A stretch of DNA of 64,000 nt from CAVSSX01 sp963730735 (GTDB lineage Bacteria > Actinomycetota > Acidimicrobiia > Acidimicrobiales > RAAP-2). Position numbers and translations under genes: made by a program. Below the pieces are notes generated by a model, which saw nothing but the letters and a program-made list of their open reading frames with translations, did not search any database and had not been told where the DNA came from. Positions within the stretch are counted from its first letter, which is position 1. Every line of letters starts with the position of its first letter. The DNA is taken from contig CAVSSX010000012.1 in NCBI GenBank assembly GCA_963730735.1, forward strand, positions 434,001 through 498,000. The letters run 5' to 3'. Shown one piece after another: positions 43,567-52,315 of this stretch.

Positions 43567-44394
43567 ATGCCCATCACCACGCTCCAGGAGCACCCCGGGA
43601 TCGGCGAGGTCGTCATCGACCACCCGCCGGTCAACGCCCTCGACGTAGCCGGCTGGTTCGACCTGGCCGACGCCCTGCTGGCCGCCGGTCGGGTCGACGA
43701 CAACCGGGTGGTCGTCCTTCGAGCCGAGGGCCGGGGGTTCTGCGCCGGCGTGGACATCAAGGAGATCCAGGCCAAGGGGGACGAGGCCCTGGTCGGCGTG
43801 AACCGCGGCTGTGCGGCGGCCTTCGCCGCCGTCTACGACTGCGAGGTCCCGGTGATCGCCGCCGTGCAGGGCTTCTGCCTGGGCGGCGGCGTGGGCCTGG
43901 CCGGCAACGCCGACATCGTGGTGGCCGCCGACGACGCCATCTTCGGTCTGCCCGAGGTCGACCGGGGCGCCCTCGGGGCGGCGACGCACCTGGCCCGGCT
44001 GGTCCCCCAGCACAAGATGCGCGAGATGGTCTACACCGCCGCCGGCGTCCCGGCGGCCGAGCTCCTCCCGTTCGGGGGCATCTCCCGGTTGGCCCCCCGG
44101 GCCGAGCTCCGCGAGGCGGCGCTCGAGATCGCCCGGCTGATCGCCGCCAAGAGCCCCTCGATCATCCGGCGGGCCAAGGAGTCCCTCAACGGGATCGACC
44201 CGGTCGACGTCAAGCGGAGCTACCGGTTCGAGCAGGGCTTCACCTACGAGCTGCACGTGCGGGGCGTGGCCGACGAGCAGCGGGCCGCCTTCGTCGACAA
44301 GCGCGACGCCGACACGCTCGCGCTCGAGGAGGGGACATGGCGGACAAACGCACCACGGTCGACGAGTTCCTGGGCGAGCTCGAGTCGGGCATGA
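43567..44394 (+). CDS. echA20: enoyl-CoA hydratase/crotonase family, EchA20-like
   Basis: 275 residues. The oxyanion-hole segments GRGFCAGVDIKEIQ (about residues 56-69) and GFCLGGGVGLAGNADIVVAADDAIFGLPEVDRGALGAATHLARLVPQH (about 103-150) match EchA20 of Mycobacterium nearly position by position. EchA20 hydrolyses the D ring of the cholesterol metabolite HIEC-CoA (HIP pathway). ipdA follows directly, but its start lies 58 bases inside this gene; the last 20 residues (WRTNAPRSTSSWASSSRA) have no counterpart in EchA20, so the true end may be earlier or an indel may exist there. The ATG has GGGGGAACC upstream. Confidence 0.82.
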   Translation: MPITTLQEHPGIGEVVIDHPPVNALDVAGWFDLADALLAAGRVDDNRVVVLRAEGRGFCAGVDIKEIQAKGDEALVGVNRGCAAAFAAVYDCEVPVIAAVQGFCLGGGVGLAGNADIVVAADDAIFGLPEVDRGALGAATHLARLVPQHKMREMVYTAAGVPAAELLPFGGISRLAPRAELREAALEIARLIAAKSPSIIRRAKESLNGIDPVDVKRSYRFEQGFTYELHVRGVADEQRAAFVDKRDADTLALEEGTWRTNAPRSTSSWASSSRA

Positions 44395-45242
44395 CGATCG
44401 GCATCGGCGGGTGGGGGTCGCGACGCAAGCCCATGGCCGTCGTGCGGGCGATCTGCCGCTCGTCGCTCACCGACCTCACCGTCGTCGCCTACGGCGGACC
44501 CGACGTCGGCCTGCTCTGCGCCACCGGCAAGGCGGCCAAGGTGGTCTGCGGGTTCGTGACCCTCGACTCGATCCCCCTCGACCCCCACTGGCGGGCCGCC
44601 AGGCAGGCCGGTCGGGTCGAGCTCATGGAGATCGACGAGGGCATGTTCTTCCTCGGTCTGCAGGCGGCGGCCTGGCGGGTCCCGTACCTGCCGACCCGGG
44701 CCGGGCTCGGGTCCGACGTGCTGCGCATCAACCCCGGGCTCACCACGGTGCGCTCGCCCTACCAAGACGGGCCCTTCGCCGACGAGGCCGACCGCGACGC
44801 CGACCTGGTGGCCATGCCGGCGCTCCACCTCGACGCAGCGATCGTCCACGCCAACCGGGCCGACACCGCCGGCAACGCCCAGTTCCTCGGGCCCGATCCC
44901 TTCTTCGACGAGCTGTTCCTGGGCGCCGCCCGCCGGCGCTTCGTCACGGCCGAGGAGGTGGTGCCCGAAGGCGAGCTGGCCCACCACGGCCCGCTGTCGG
45001 CGGTCGGCGTCCACCGGCTCATGACCGACGCCGTCGCCGCCACCCCCCACGGCGCCCACTTCACCTCCTGCCCGCCCGACTACGGGCGCGACGAGGCCTT
45101 CCAGCGCGAGTACGCGGCCACGGCCAAGGATCCCGACGCCTGGGCCGCCTTCCGGGCCCGGTACCTCGACGTCACCGAGGCCGAGTACCAGCGGGCCGTG
45201 GCCGAGCGGACCAGCGAGCGGGCGGCCGAGGTGCGGTCGTGA
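44337..45242 (+). CDS. ipdA: IpdA, alpha subunit of the steroid C-ring hydrolase (CoA-transferase family)
   Basis: 301 residues. MADKRTTVDEFLGELESGM, TIGIGGWGSRRKPMAVVRAI and DLTVVAYGGPDVGLLCATGK are close to the mycobacterial IpdA N-terminus. MEIDEGMFFLGLQAAAWR-VPYLPTRAGLGSDVL (about residues 98-130) includes the conserved Glu/Asp region. GAHFTSCPPDYGRDEAFQREYA near the C-terminus is also typical. IpdAB resembles CoA-transferases but is a hydrolase that opens the last steroid ring of COCHEA-CoA. A strong GAGGAGGGG lies 5-6 bases before the ATG. TGA overlaps the ipdB GTG (GTGA). Confidence 0.87.
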   Translation: MADKRTTVDEFLGELESGMTIGIGGWGSRRKPMAVVRAICRSSLTDLTVVAYGGPDVGLLCATGKAAKVVCGFVTLDSIPLDPHWRAARQAGRVELMEIDEGMFFLGLQAAAWRVPYLPTRAGLGSDVLRINPGLTTVRSPYQDGPFADEADRDADLVAMPALHLDAAIVHANRADTAGNAQFLGPDPFFDELFLGAARRRFVTAEEVVPEGELAHHGPLSAVGVHRLMTDAVAATPHGAHFTSCPPDYGRDEAFQREYAATAKDPDAWAAFRARYLDVTEAEYQRAVAERTSERAAEVRS

Positions 45243-46015
45243 GCCCCGTGGCCGGCGGGCCGCCGACCCGGGCCGAGGTGTGCGCCGTGGCCTGCGCCGA
45301 CGCCTTCGCCGGCGACGGGGAGATCCTGGTCAGCCCGTTCGGCACCATTCCGGCCCTCGGGGCCCGACTGGCCCAGCGGACCCAGGAGCCCGACATCGTG
45401 CTGACCGACGGCGACGCCGCCCTCCTGGTCGGTAGCCCACCGCTCGGCACCCGTCCCGACGACCTCACCCTCTCGGCCGCCCTGCCCTTCCAGGCGGTCT
45501 TCGCCCTGGTGTGGTCGGGCCGCCGCCACGTGATGATGATGGCCAGCCAGGTCGACCGGGAGGGCAACCAGAACATCTCGGCCGTCGGTGACTGGGCCCG
45601 GCCGACGGTGCAGCTGGTCGGGGTGCGGGGCGCCCCCGGCAACACCGTCAACCACCCCACCAGCTACTGGGTCCCCGACCACACGACCCGTTCGTTCGTC
45701 GAGCACGTCGACGTGGTGGCCGGTGTGGGCTACACCCGGGCGGCCGCCGCCGGCCCCGGGGCCACCCGCTTCCACGACGTGCGGGTGGTCGTCTCCAACC
45801 TCGGGGTCTTCGACTGCCAGACGCCCGACCACCGCCTCCGGGTCCGGTCGATCCACCCGGGCGTGACCGCCGAGGAGCTCCAGGCGGCGACCGGGTTCGA
45901 CCTGGCCATCCCGGCCGACGTCGCCACCTCACGGCTGCCGACCGACGAGGAACTCCACCTGCTGCGCGAGGTCCTCGACCCGCGTGCGACCCGAGACAAG
46001 GAGATCAAGGGATGA
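45239..46015 (+). CDS. ipdB: IpdB, beta subunit of the steroid C-ring hydrolase
   Basis: 258 residues. TRAEVCAVACADAFAGDGEILVSPFGTIPALGARLAQRTQEPDIVLTDGDA (about residues 10-60) and VFALVWSGRRHVMMMASQVDREGNQNISAVGDW match IpdB-type proteins. VSNLGVFD and RVRSIHPGVTAEELQAATGFDL (about 205-226) are the usual CoA-transferase beta end. No classical catalytic SENG Glu is present, consistent with hydrolase instead of transferase activity. Translationally coupled at both ends (GTGA with ipdA, ATGA with ipdC). Confidence 0.86.
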   Translation: MSPVAGGPPTRAEVCAVACADAFAGDGEILVSPFGTIPALGARLAQRTQEPDIVLTDGDAALLVGSPPLGTRPDDLTLSAALPFQAVFALVWSGRRHVMMMASQVDREGNQNISAVGDWARPTVQLVGVRGAPGNTVNHPTSYWVPDHTTRSFVEHVDVVAGVGYTRAAAAGPGATRFHDVRVVVSNLGVFDCQTPDHRLRVRSIHPGVTAEELQAATGFDLAIPADVATSRLPTDEELHLLREVLDPRATRDKEIKG

Positions 46016-47125
46016 GCGACACCGGGCGCGGCCACCAGCGACGAGGGCATCGTCCTCCCCGAGCCCCACCCGATCCTGCACACCCGCCTGTGCGAGCTGG
46101 CCGGGGTGCGCTACCCGATCGTCCAGACGGGCATGGGCTGGGTCGCCGGACCCCGCCTGGTGGCGGCCACGGCGGCGGCCGGCGGCCTCGGCATCCTGGC
46201 CTCGGCCACCATGACCGTGCCCCAGATGGACGCCGCCCTGAAGGAGATCCGCTCGCGGACCGACCGGCCGTTCGGTGTCAACCTGCGGACCGACGTGGCC
46301 GACGTGGGTGAGCGGATCGCCCTGATCATCGAGGCCGGGGCCAAGGTGGCCAGCTTCGCCCAGGCCCCCAACGCCGAGCTCGTCGCCCGGTGCCAGAAGG
46401 CCGGCCTGGTGGTCATGCCGACCATCGGCGCCCGTCGTCACGCCGAGAAGGTCGCCGAGTGGGGCGTCGACGCGGTGATCGCCCAGGGCGCCGAGGGCGG
46501 TGGCCACACCGGCGTGGTCCCGACCTCCCTCCTCGTGCCGCAGGTCGTCGACGCCGTGGGCGACCGAGTGGTGGTGGTCGCCGCCGGCGGGTACTTCGAC
46601 GGCCGCGGCCTGGTGGCCGCCCTCGCCTACGGGGCGGCGGGCATCGCCATGGGGACCCGCTTCCTGCTCACGTCGGACAGCCGGGTGCCCGAGGAGGTGA
46701 AGGCCCGCTACCTGGCCACGCCGGTGACCGGCACGGTCGTCACCACCAAGATCGACGGTGCCCCCCAGCGGGTCATCCGCACCGAGCTGGTCGACCACCT
46801 GGAGCGGGCCAGCTGGGTGCGCAACCTCCCCCGGGCCCTCTCGAGCGCCCACGCCTTCCGCCAGGAGACGCAGACGTCGCTGCCCGACCTGCTGCGCGAG
46901 GGTCAGGCCATGAAGAAGAGCAGTGAGCTGGACTGGTCCCAGATCGTGATGGCGGCCAACGCCCCGGTCATGACCAAGGCGGCCCTGGTCGACGGCCGAC
47001 CCGACGTCGGCGTGCTGCCGACCGGCCAGGTCGTCGGCGTGATCGACCAGCTGCCCAGCGCGGCCGAGGTCATCGCCGAGGTCATCGGCGAGGCCAACGC
47101 CACCCTGGCCCGCCTCCACGGCTGA
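46012..47125 (+). CDS. ipdC: IpdC-like flavin-dependent reductase (nitronate monooxygenase family), one frameshift
   Basis: About 370 residues after correction. The frame changes about 15 bases after the start (GACACCGGGCGCGGCC, one G too many); with it removed the N-terminus reads MSDTGAATSDEGIVLPEPHPILHTRLCELAGVRYPIVQTGMGWVAG. The FMN-binding TIM barrel is shown by AQGAEGGGHTGVV (about residues 160-172), VAAGGYFDGRGLVAALAYGAAGIAMGTRFLLT (about 187-218) and SRVPEEVKARYLAT. In Mycobacterium the gene after ipdB (Rv3553, IpdC) is such a protein and acts as a reductase in HIP degradation. The ATG overlaps the ipdB stop. Confidence 0.8.
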
Positions 47126-47175
47126 CCGGCCGCCGGGCCCGGTCGGCCGATCGGCCGCCCCCGTAGAATGACCCG

Positions 47176-48675
47176 ATGCCCGAGGCGTCCCCGACCCGAC
47201 GCTCGCCCGAAGGCCTCGTCCTGGCCATGGCGTGCATCGCCCAGTTCATGGTCATCCTGGACGTCTCGGTGGTCAACGTGGCCCTGCCCTCGATCGGCCG
47301 GGACCTCCACTACAGCGCCACCGGCCTGCAGTGGGTGGTCAACGCCTACGTCCTGACCTTCGCCGGGTTCCTCTTGCTCGGCGGGCGGGCCGCCGACCTG
47401 TTCGGCCGGCGACGGGTCTTCCTCTCGGGCCTGGCCCTGTTCTCGGTGGCCAGCCTGGTCGGCGGCTTCGCCACCACGTCGGGGTGGCTCACCGCCGCCC
47501 GGGCGGTGCAGGGCCTCGGGGGGGCCGTGCTGGCCCCGGCCACCCTGACCATCCTGGTGACCACGTTCTCGGGCGCCAAGCTGGTCAAGGCGCTCGGCCT
47601 CTGGAGTGCCGTCGGCGGGGCCGGTGGGGCCGTCGGCGTCCTGCTCGGCGGGATCCTCACCGCCGAGCTCAGCTGGCGCTGGGTCCTGTTCATCAACGTC
47701 CCGATCGGCGTGGTCACCTTCGCCCTGGGCTACCTCTATCTCGGCGAGGCCCGGCGGGAGGTCACCGAGCGCAGCCTGGACATCGCCGGGTCGGTGACGG
47801 TGACCGCCGGGCTGGCCGTCCTCGTTTACGGCATCGTCGGCACCGACGTCCACCCCTGGGGGTCGGTGCAGACGATCGTCCCCCTGCTCATCGGGGCCGC
47901 CCTCCTGGTGGCCTTCTTCGTCATCGAGGCCCGGCTGGCCAAGGTGCCCCTGGTGCCCTTCGCCCTGTTCAAGTCGAGGTGGGTGAGCGGGGCCAACGTG
48001 GTCATGTTCCTGGTCGGGGCGGCCTTCTTCACCATGTGGTACTTCCTGTCGCTCTACCTGCAGGACGCCCTCGGCTTCGGCGCCCTCAAGACCGGGCTCT
48101 GCTTCGCCCCGATGGCCATGTTCATCGTGGTCGGGGCCCAGACGGCGGCCCGGGTGCTGGGCCGGGTCGGGGTCCGGAACCTCATGTTCGCCGGGACCGC
48201 CCTTGTGGCCGTGGCCTTCGCCTGGATGTCGCGCCTCGACGCCTCGAGCACCTACCTCGGCTCGGTGCTCGGCCCCGGCTGCATCGCCTCGTTCGCCCTC
48301 GGCCTGCTGTTCACCCCGCTGGCCTCCGCCGCCACCACCGGGGTCGACCGCTCCGAGGCCGGTCTGGCCTCGGGCGTGCTCAACACCTCGCGCCAGCTGG
48401 GCGGCTCGATCGGACTGGCCGTCCTGGCCACGGTGGCCACCTCGCACACCCAGTCGCTCCTGCGGGCCGGGACGGGCCACGACAGCACCGAGGCCGCCCT
48501 GACCGCCGGCTACGCCCGGGCGTTCGCCGTGGCCTCGGTCCTCGGTCTGGTGGCCCTGGCGGTGTCGGCCGTCATTCCCCGGCGGGCCCCGGCTCCCGGG
48601 ACCCCGCCCGACGTCGACCGGGCGACGGTCGGCGGGGAACGGCCGGCGGCCGACGCCGGCATCGAGCTGGCGTGA
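47176..48675 (+). CDS. DHA2-family MFS transporter
   Basis: 499 residues with about 14 membrane segments, unbroken. Motif D1 FMVILDVSVVNVALPSIGRDL (about residues 22-42), motif A GGRAADLFGRRRVFL (about 75-89), and motif C-like GAGGAVGVLLGGILT (about 153-167) define it as a proton-driven exporter of the EmrB/QacA family. It is a different sequence from the transporter at 3146. It lies 50 bases after ipdC and 72 bases before the hopanoid aminotransferase, all on the plus strand. Export of a steroid intermediate, a hopanoid or an unrelated drug are all possible. Confidence 0.86.
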   Translation: MPEASPTRRSPEGLVLAMACIAQFMVILDVSVVNVALPSIGRDLHYSATGLQWVVNAYVLTFAGFLLLGGRAADLFGRRRVFLSGLALFSVASLVGGFATTSGWLTAARAVQGLGGAVLAPATLTILVTTFSGAKLVKALGLWSAVGGAGGAVGVLLGGILTAELSWRWVLFINVPIGVVTFALGYLYLGEARREVTERSLDIAGSVTVTAGLAVLVYGIVGTDVHPWGSVQTIVPLLIGAALLVAFFVIEARLAKVPLVPFALFKSRWVSGANVVMFLVGAAFFTMWYFLSLYLQDALGFGALKTGLCFAPMAMFIVVGAQTAARVLGRVGVRNLMFAGTALVAVAFAWMSRLDASSTYLGSVLGPGCIASFALGLLFTPLASAATTGVDRSEAGLASGVLNTSRQLGGSIGLAVLATVATSHTQSLLRAGTGHDSTEAALTAGYARAFAVASVLGLVALAVSAVIPRRAPAPGTPPDVDRATVGGERPAADAGIELA

Positions 48676-48747
48676 GCGTCGGGATGCCGTCGGGCGGGGA
48701 CGCCCGGGATAGCGTTGGCCGACCGAGCACCGCCTGGAGGTGGGCAA

Positions 48748-50178
48748 TTGCCGTTTGACGTCGCCGCCGTCCTCGCCGAACGAGACGGGGAACAGTTCGA
48801 TCTGCACTCGCGGCTGATGAACCCGCAGCTGGTGCGGGTGCTGAAGACCCTCGGGTTCGACCGCAACTACGTGCGCGGCGAGGGCTGCTACCTCTACGAC
48901 GACCAGGGTCGGGCCTACCTCGACATGCTGTCGGGGTTCGGCGTGTACGCCCTCGGCCGCAGCCACCCGGCCATCAAGGCCGCCCTGCACCAGGCGATCG
49001 ACCTCGACCTGCCGAACATGGTCCAGATCGACTGCGCCCTGCTGCCCGGGGTCCTGGCCGAGGCGCTGGTCGCCCGGGCCCACCCCGGGATCGAGCGGGT
49101 CTTCTTCTGCAACTCGGGGGCCGAGGCCAACGAGGCGGCCATCAAGTTCGCCCGCCAGTCGACCGGACGCTCGCGCATCGTCTACGCCGACCACGCCTTC
49201 CACGGCCTGTCCACCGGCGCCCTGGCCCTGAACGGCGGGAAGGAGTTCCGCAAGGGCTTCGGACCGTTGCTGCCCGACACCGTCAAGGTGCCCTTCGGCG
49301 ACATCGACGCCCTGGCCAAGGAGCTGCGCAGCGGGCACGTGGCGGCCTTCATCGTCGAGCCGATCCAGGGCAAGGGCGTCTACATGGCCTCCGAGGAGTA
49401 CTGGTTGGCCGCCCAGGAGCTGTGCCGCCGGCACAAGACGCTGCTGGTCATCGACGAGGTCCAGACGGGCATGGGCCGCACCGGCCGGTTCTTCTGCCAC
49501 GAGCACTGGGGCCTCCAGCCCGACATCATCACCATGTCCAAGGCCCTGTCGGGGGGCTTCATCCCGGTCGGGGCGGTGCTGGCCACCGACCAGGTGTTCA
49601 CCAGCGTCTACAGCTCGATGGACAAGGCCCTGGTGCACTCGACCACGTTCGGGCGCAACCAGCTGGCCATGGTGGCCGGTCTGGCCACCCTGGCGGCCTT
49701 CGACGACGAGGACATCGTCGACCGGGCCCGGCGCACCGGCGAGAGCTTCGAGAAGAAGCTGGCTCCGCTGGTCGAGCGCTACGAGCTGCTGCACGAGGTG
49801 CGGGGCCTCGGGCTGATGATCGGCATCGAGTTCGGCAAGCCCACGTCGCGGGGGCTGCGCCTGCGCTGGGGCGCCCTCGAGACGATGCGCACGGCCCTGT
49901 TCACCCAGATGATCGTGGTCCCGCTCTTCCACCGGCACCGGATCCTGACCCAGGTGGCCGCCGACAACATCAACGTCATCAAGCTCCTGCCGCCGCTGGT
50001 GGCCGGCGAGGAGGAGGTCGACGCCTTCGTCGCCGCCCTCGACGACGTCCTGGCCGACGCCCACCGGGGCAGCGGGCTCCTGTTCGAGTTCGGCCGCACC
50101 ATGGCCAAGAGCTCGCTGCGGCGCGACCGCTCGCCCAAGCGGGCCCCCGACCCGGCACTCGCCGCCCCCACCGCCTGA
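48748..50178 (+). CDS. hpnO: class III PLP aminotransferase, HpnO-like
   Basis: 476 residues. NPQLVRVLKTLGFDRNYVRGEGCYLYDDQGRAYLDMLSGFGVYALGRSHP opens the fold. NSGAEANEAAIKFAR (PLP phosphate loop, about residues 120-134), VIDEVQTGMGRTG (Asp of the PLP ring N, about 236-248) and MSKALSGGFIPVGAV (Schiff-base Lys, about 262-276) are complete. In hopanoid clusters HpnO converts the ribosyl-hopane-derived aldehyde to 35-aminobacteriohopanetriol. The TTG start is chosen for its GGAGGTGGGCAA ribosome binding site; hpnA follows 5 bases after its stop. The function rests on cluster position as well as family, so other omega-aminotransferase roles remain possible. Confidence 0.72.
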   Translation: MPFDVAAVLAERDGEQFDLHSRLMNPQLVRVLKTLGFDRNYVRGEGCYLYDDQGRAYLDMLSGFGVYALGRSHPAIKAALHQAIDLDLPNMVQIDCALLPGVLAEALVARAHPGIERVFFCNSGAEANEAAIKFARQSTGRSRIVYADHAFHGLSTGALALNGGKEFRKGFGPLLPDTVKVPFGDIDALAKELRSGHVAAFIVEPIQGKGVYMASEEYWLAAQELCRRHKTLLVIDEVQTGMGRTGRFFCHEHWGLQPDIITMSKALSGGFIPVGAVLATDQVFTSVYSSMDKALVHSTTFGRNQLAMVAGLATLAAFDDEDIVDRARRTGESFEKKLAPLVERYELLHEVRGLGLMIGIEFGKPTSRGLRLRWGALETMRTALFTQMIVVPLFHRHRILTQVAADNINVIKLLPPLVAGEEEVDAFVAALDDVLADAHRGSGLLFEFGRTMAKSSLRRDRSPKRAPDPALAAPTA

Positions 50179-50183
50179 TCCAC

Positions 50184-51338
50184 GTGGGGGAGCGGCCCGG
50201 GGGGGCGTGGGGACAGCTCGAGCCGGGCGACCGGGTGGCGGTGACCGGGGCGGCCGGGTTCATCGGCTCGGCGATCGTGCGCCAGCTGCTCGGGCGCGGC
50301 GCCCGGGTGCGGGCGCTGGTCGAGCCGGGCGGGGACGAGGCGAACCTCGAGGGCCTCGACGTGGACCGGGCGGTGCTCGACGTCCGCGACGGTGACGGTG
50401 CCCGCACGGCCCTCGAGGGCGCACGGTTCGTCTTCCACGTCGCCGCCCTGTACGGCTTCTGGGCCCGGGACCCGGGGACGTTCTACGACGTGAACGTCGG
50501 CGGGACCCGCAACATCGTCGAGGCGGCCACCGCCGCCGGCTGCCAGCGGGTCGTGTACACGAGCACGGTGGGGACGATCGGGCTGGCCGGGGTGGACGAC
50601 CGGCACCCGGCGGACGAGCGGCGCTACGCCGACATCGAGCACCTCTTCGGCCACTACAAGCGCTCGAAGTACGTGGCCGAGCACGAGGTGCTCCGGGCCG
50701 CCGCCGAAGGGGCGCCGGTCGTCCTGGTCCATCCCACGTTCCCGGTCGGTCCCGGGGACCGCCGCCCCACCCCGACCGGCAAGGTGGTCCTCGACTACCT
50801 GAACGGCCGCATGCCCGGCTTCGTCGACACCCAGATGAACGTGGTCCACGTCGACGACCTCGCCCGCGGCCACCTGCTGGCCCTCGAACGCGGCCGCCAG
50901 GGCCGCAGCTACATCGCCGGCGGCGAGAACCTCTCGATGCAGGACCTGCTGGGCACGCTGGCCTCGGTGACCGGGCTCCCGGCCCCCCGCCTCCGGGCCC
51001 CCCGGTCCCTCGCCCTGGCCACGGCGTTCGTCTCCGAGCAGCTCGAGGGCCGCCTGCTGCGCCGGGCGCCGAGCGTGCCGCTCGAGGGGGCCCGCATGGC
51101 CACCACCACCATGGCCTTCGACGACACCCGGGCCCGGGTGGAGCTCGGCTATACCTCCCGACCGGCCGCCCAGGCGCTGGGCGACTCGGCCCGCTGGTTC
51201 GCGGCCAACGGGTACGTCAACCCGGCCCGGGCGGCCGCCCTGCGGTGGGACGAGGACCCGATCGAGGATGCCGTGGACGTCGCCGCCGCGCCTCGCATGC
51301 CGGCGGCAAATGCGCTAGGAAACGTCCCGGAGATCTGA
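50184..51338 (+). CDS. hpnA: hopanoid-associated sugar epimerase HpnA
   Basis: 384 residues. Extended SDR: VAVTGAAGFIGSAIVRQLLGRGARVRALV (about residues 18-46), VFHVAALYGFWARDPGTFYDVNVGGTRNIV (about 88-117), HYKRSKYVAEHEVL with the catalytic YKRSK-type Tyr/Lys (about 155-168), and PTFPVGPGDRRPTPTG, the typical HpnA P-x-x-P-x-G-P-G-D motif. HpnA acts on the extended C35 side chain. A GTG at 50184 is used, though a GTG at 50236 would leave the Rossmann motif almost at the N-terminus. The stop codon overlaps an AACGATCGTT palindrome. Confidence 0.85.
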   Translation: MGERPGGAWGQLEPGDRVAVTGAAGFIGSAIVRQLLGRGARVRALVEPGGDEANLEGLDVDRAVLDVRDGDGARTALEGARFVFHVAALYGFWARDPGTFYDVNVGGTRNIVEAATAAGCQRVVYTSTVGTIGLAGVDDRHPADERRYADIEHLFGHYKRSKYVAEHEVLRAAAEGAPVVLVHPTFPVGPGDRRPTPTGKVVLDYLNGRMPGFVDTQMNVVHVDDLARGHLLALERGRQGRSYIAGGENLSMQDLLGTLASVTGLPAPRLRAPRSLALATAFVSEQLEGRLLRRAPSVPLEGARMATTTMAFDDTRARVELGYTSRPAAQALGDSARWFAANGYVNPARAAALRWDEDPIEDAVDVAAAPRMPAANALGNVPEI

Positions 51339-51347
51339 ACGATCGTT
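51338..51347. promoter_or_regulatory. AACGATCGTT palindrome upstream of the MerR-TetR gene
   Basis: A perfect 10-base palindrome 83 bases before the regulator start, its first base being the last base of the hpnA stop. It differs at one position from the two AACGTTCGTT copies downstream of the regulator. Probable operator for autoregulation. Confidence 0.55.
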
Positions 51348-51429
51348 TGAGCGGCCCGAGCCCGGTCCGCCGGCGGCCGTCGGTGGCCCCGCGACGGACG
51401 TCGCGAGACAGGAATGACAGGGAGCACTG

Positions 51430-52263
51430 GTGGCGCAGGCATCCGCGGCCCGACGACCGGCACCCGACGCCACGGCGTCGGCGTCCCCGCTGCCCTGCAG
51501 CATCTCGGTCCTGGCCGAGCGCACCGGCGTGTCGGTCCCGAGCATCCACCACTACCGCCGCCTCGGCCTGCTGGCCCCGCCGGTCGTCGAGGCCCCGAAC
51601 CGCTACCGCTACGACAGCCGCCACCTCACCGCCCTCCTCCTGATCAAGCTGCTGCGCGACCGCCACCGCCTGTCCCTGCCGGCCATCAGCGAGGTCCTGC
51701 CCCGGCTGCTGGCCACCCTCGACGAGCGGGAGATCGCCGAGCGGCGCTTCGAGGGCGTGATCGCCGACTGCCTGGCCGAGGGGGCCCCGACCCAACCGGC
51801 CGGTCGACTGGTCGCCGCCGCCCGCACGGCGTTCGCCGAGCGGGGCTACGCCCACGTCAACGTCGGCGACCTGTGCGACACCGCCGGGGTGGCCAAGGGC
51901 TCCTTCTACCGCTACTTCGACTCCAAGGAGGACATCTTCGTGGCCGCCGCCCGGTCGACGGTCGACGCCGTGGCCCAGGGCCTCGCCGCCCTGCCCTGCC
52001 CGGCCAGCGACACGGCCGCCATCGCCCAGCTCGAGGCCCTGCTCGAGCCGCTGGTACCGCTGCTGCTCGAGGTGGCCACCCGTGAGATGCACGGCGAGCA
52101 GGAGTCGGTCGGGGTCGTGGCCACGATCACCGAGGGCCTGACCGAGCGGGTCGGGGCCTGGCGACGGTCGAACGACCGCTCGGCCCGGTCGGCCACCCGT
52201 CGGGTGGTCGAGGTCGTCCTGCTGGGCCTGCTCCGGCCCACCCTGGGGCTCGGACGGACCTGA
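51430..52263 (+). CDS. MerR-TetR double-domain transcriptional regulator
   Basis: 277 residues with two DNA-binding domains. MerR-type winged HTH at about residues 23-85: CSISVLAERTGVSVPSIHHYRRLGLLAPPV, then NRYRYDSRHLTALLLIKLLRDRHRLSLPAISEVL. TetR-type HTH at about residues 120-170: LVAAARTAFAERGYAHVNVGDLCDTAGVAKGSFYRYFDSKEDIFVAAA. A TetR-like helical sensor domain follows. It has neither the metal Cys residues nor the drug-binding C-terminus of MerR proteins. Standing inside the hopanoid cluster between hpnA and hpnC, flanked by three near-identical palindromes, it probably controls the cluster. GTG start with AGGGAG upstream. Confidence 0.85.
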   Translation: MAQASAARRPAPDATASASPLPCSISVLAERTGVSVPSIHHYRRLGLLAPPVVEAPNRYRYDSRHLTALLLIKLLRDRHRLSLPAISEVLPRLLATLDEREIAERRFEGVIADCLAEGAPTQPAGRLVAAARTAFAERGYAHVNVGDLCDTAGVAKGSFYRYFDSKEDIFVAAARSTVDAVAQGLAALPCPASDTAAIAQLEALLEPLVPLLLEVATREMHGEQESVGVVATITEGLTERVGAWRRSNDRSARSATRRVVEVVLLGLLRPTLGLGRT

Positions 52264-52272
52264 GCAGAACCG

Positions 52273-52303
52273 AACGTTCGTTCCCCGGGACCAAACGTTC
52301 GTT
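52273..52303 (+). promoter_or_regulatory. tandem AACGTTCGTT operators upstream of hpnC
   Basis: Two identical 10-base boxes at 52273-52282 and 52294-52303, 21 bases apart start to start (two helical turns, same DNA face). They lie 37-67 bases upstream of the -35 element and match the box at 51338. The first is embedded in the palindrome CGAACGTTCG. Likely binding sites of the MerR-TetR regulator; position upstream of -35 would suit activation, although repression is not excluded. Confidence 0.6.
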
Positions 52304-52315
52304 GAATTATCAGGA

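Noticed and set aside
46903..50064. 1053-codon minus-strand open frame opposite the MFS and aminotransferase genes
   Set aside because: Mirror of two well-supported plus-strand genes, with no family features of its own.
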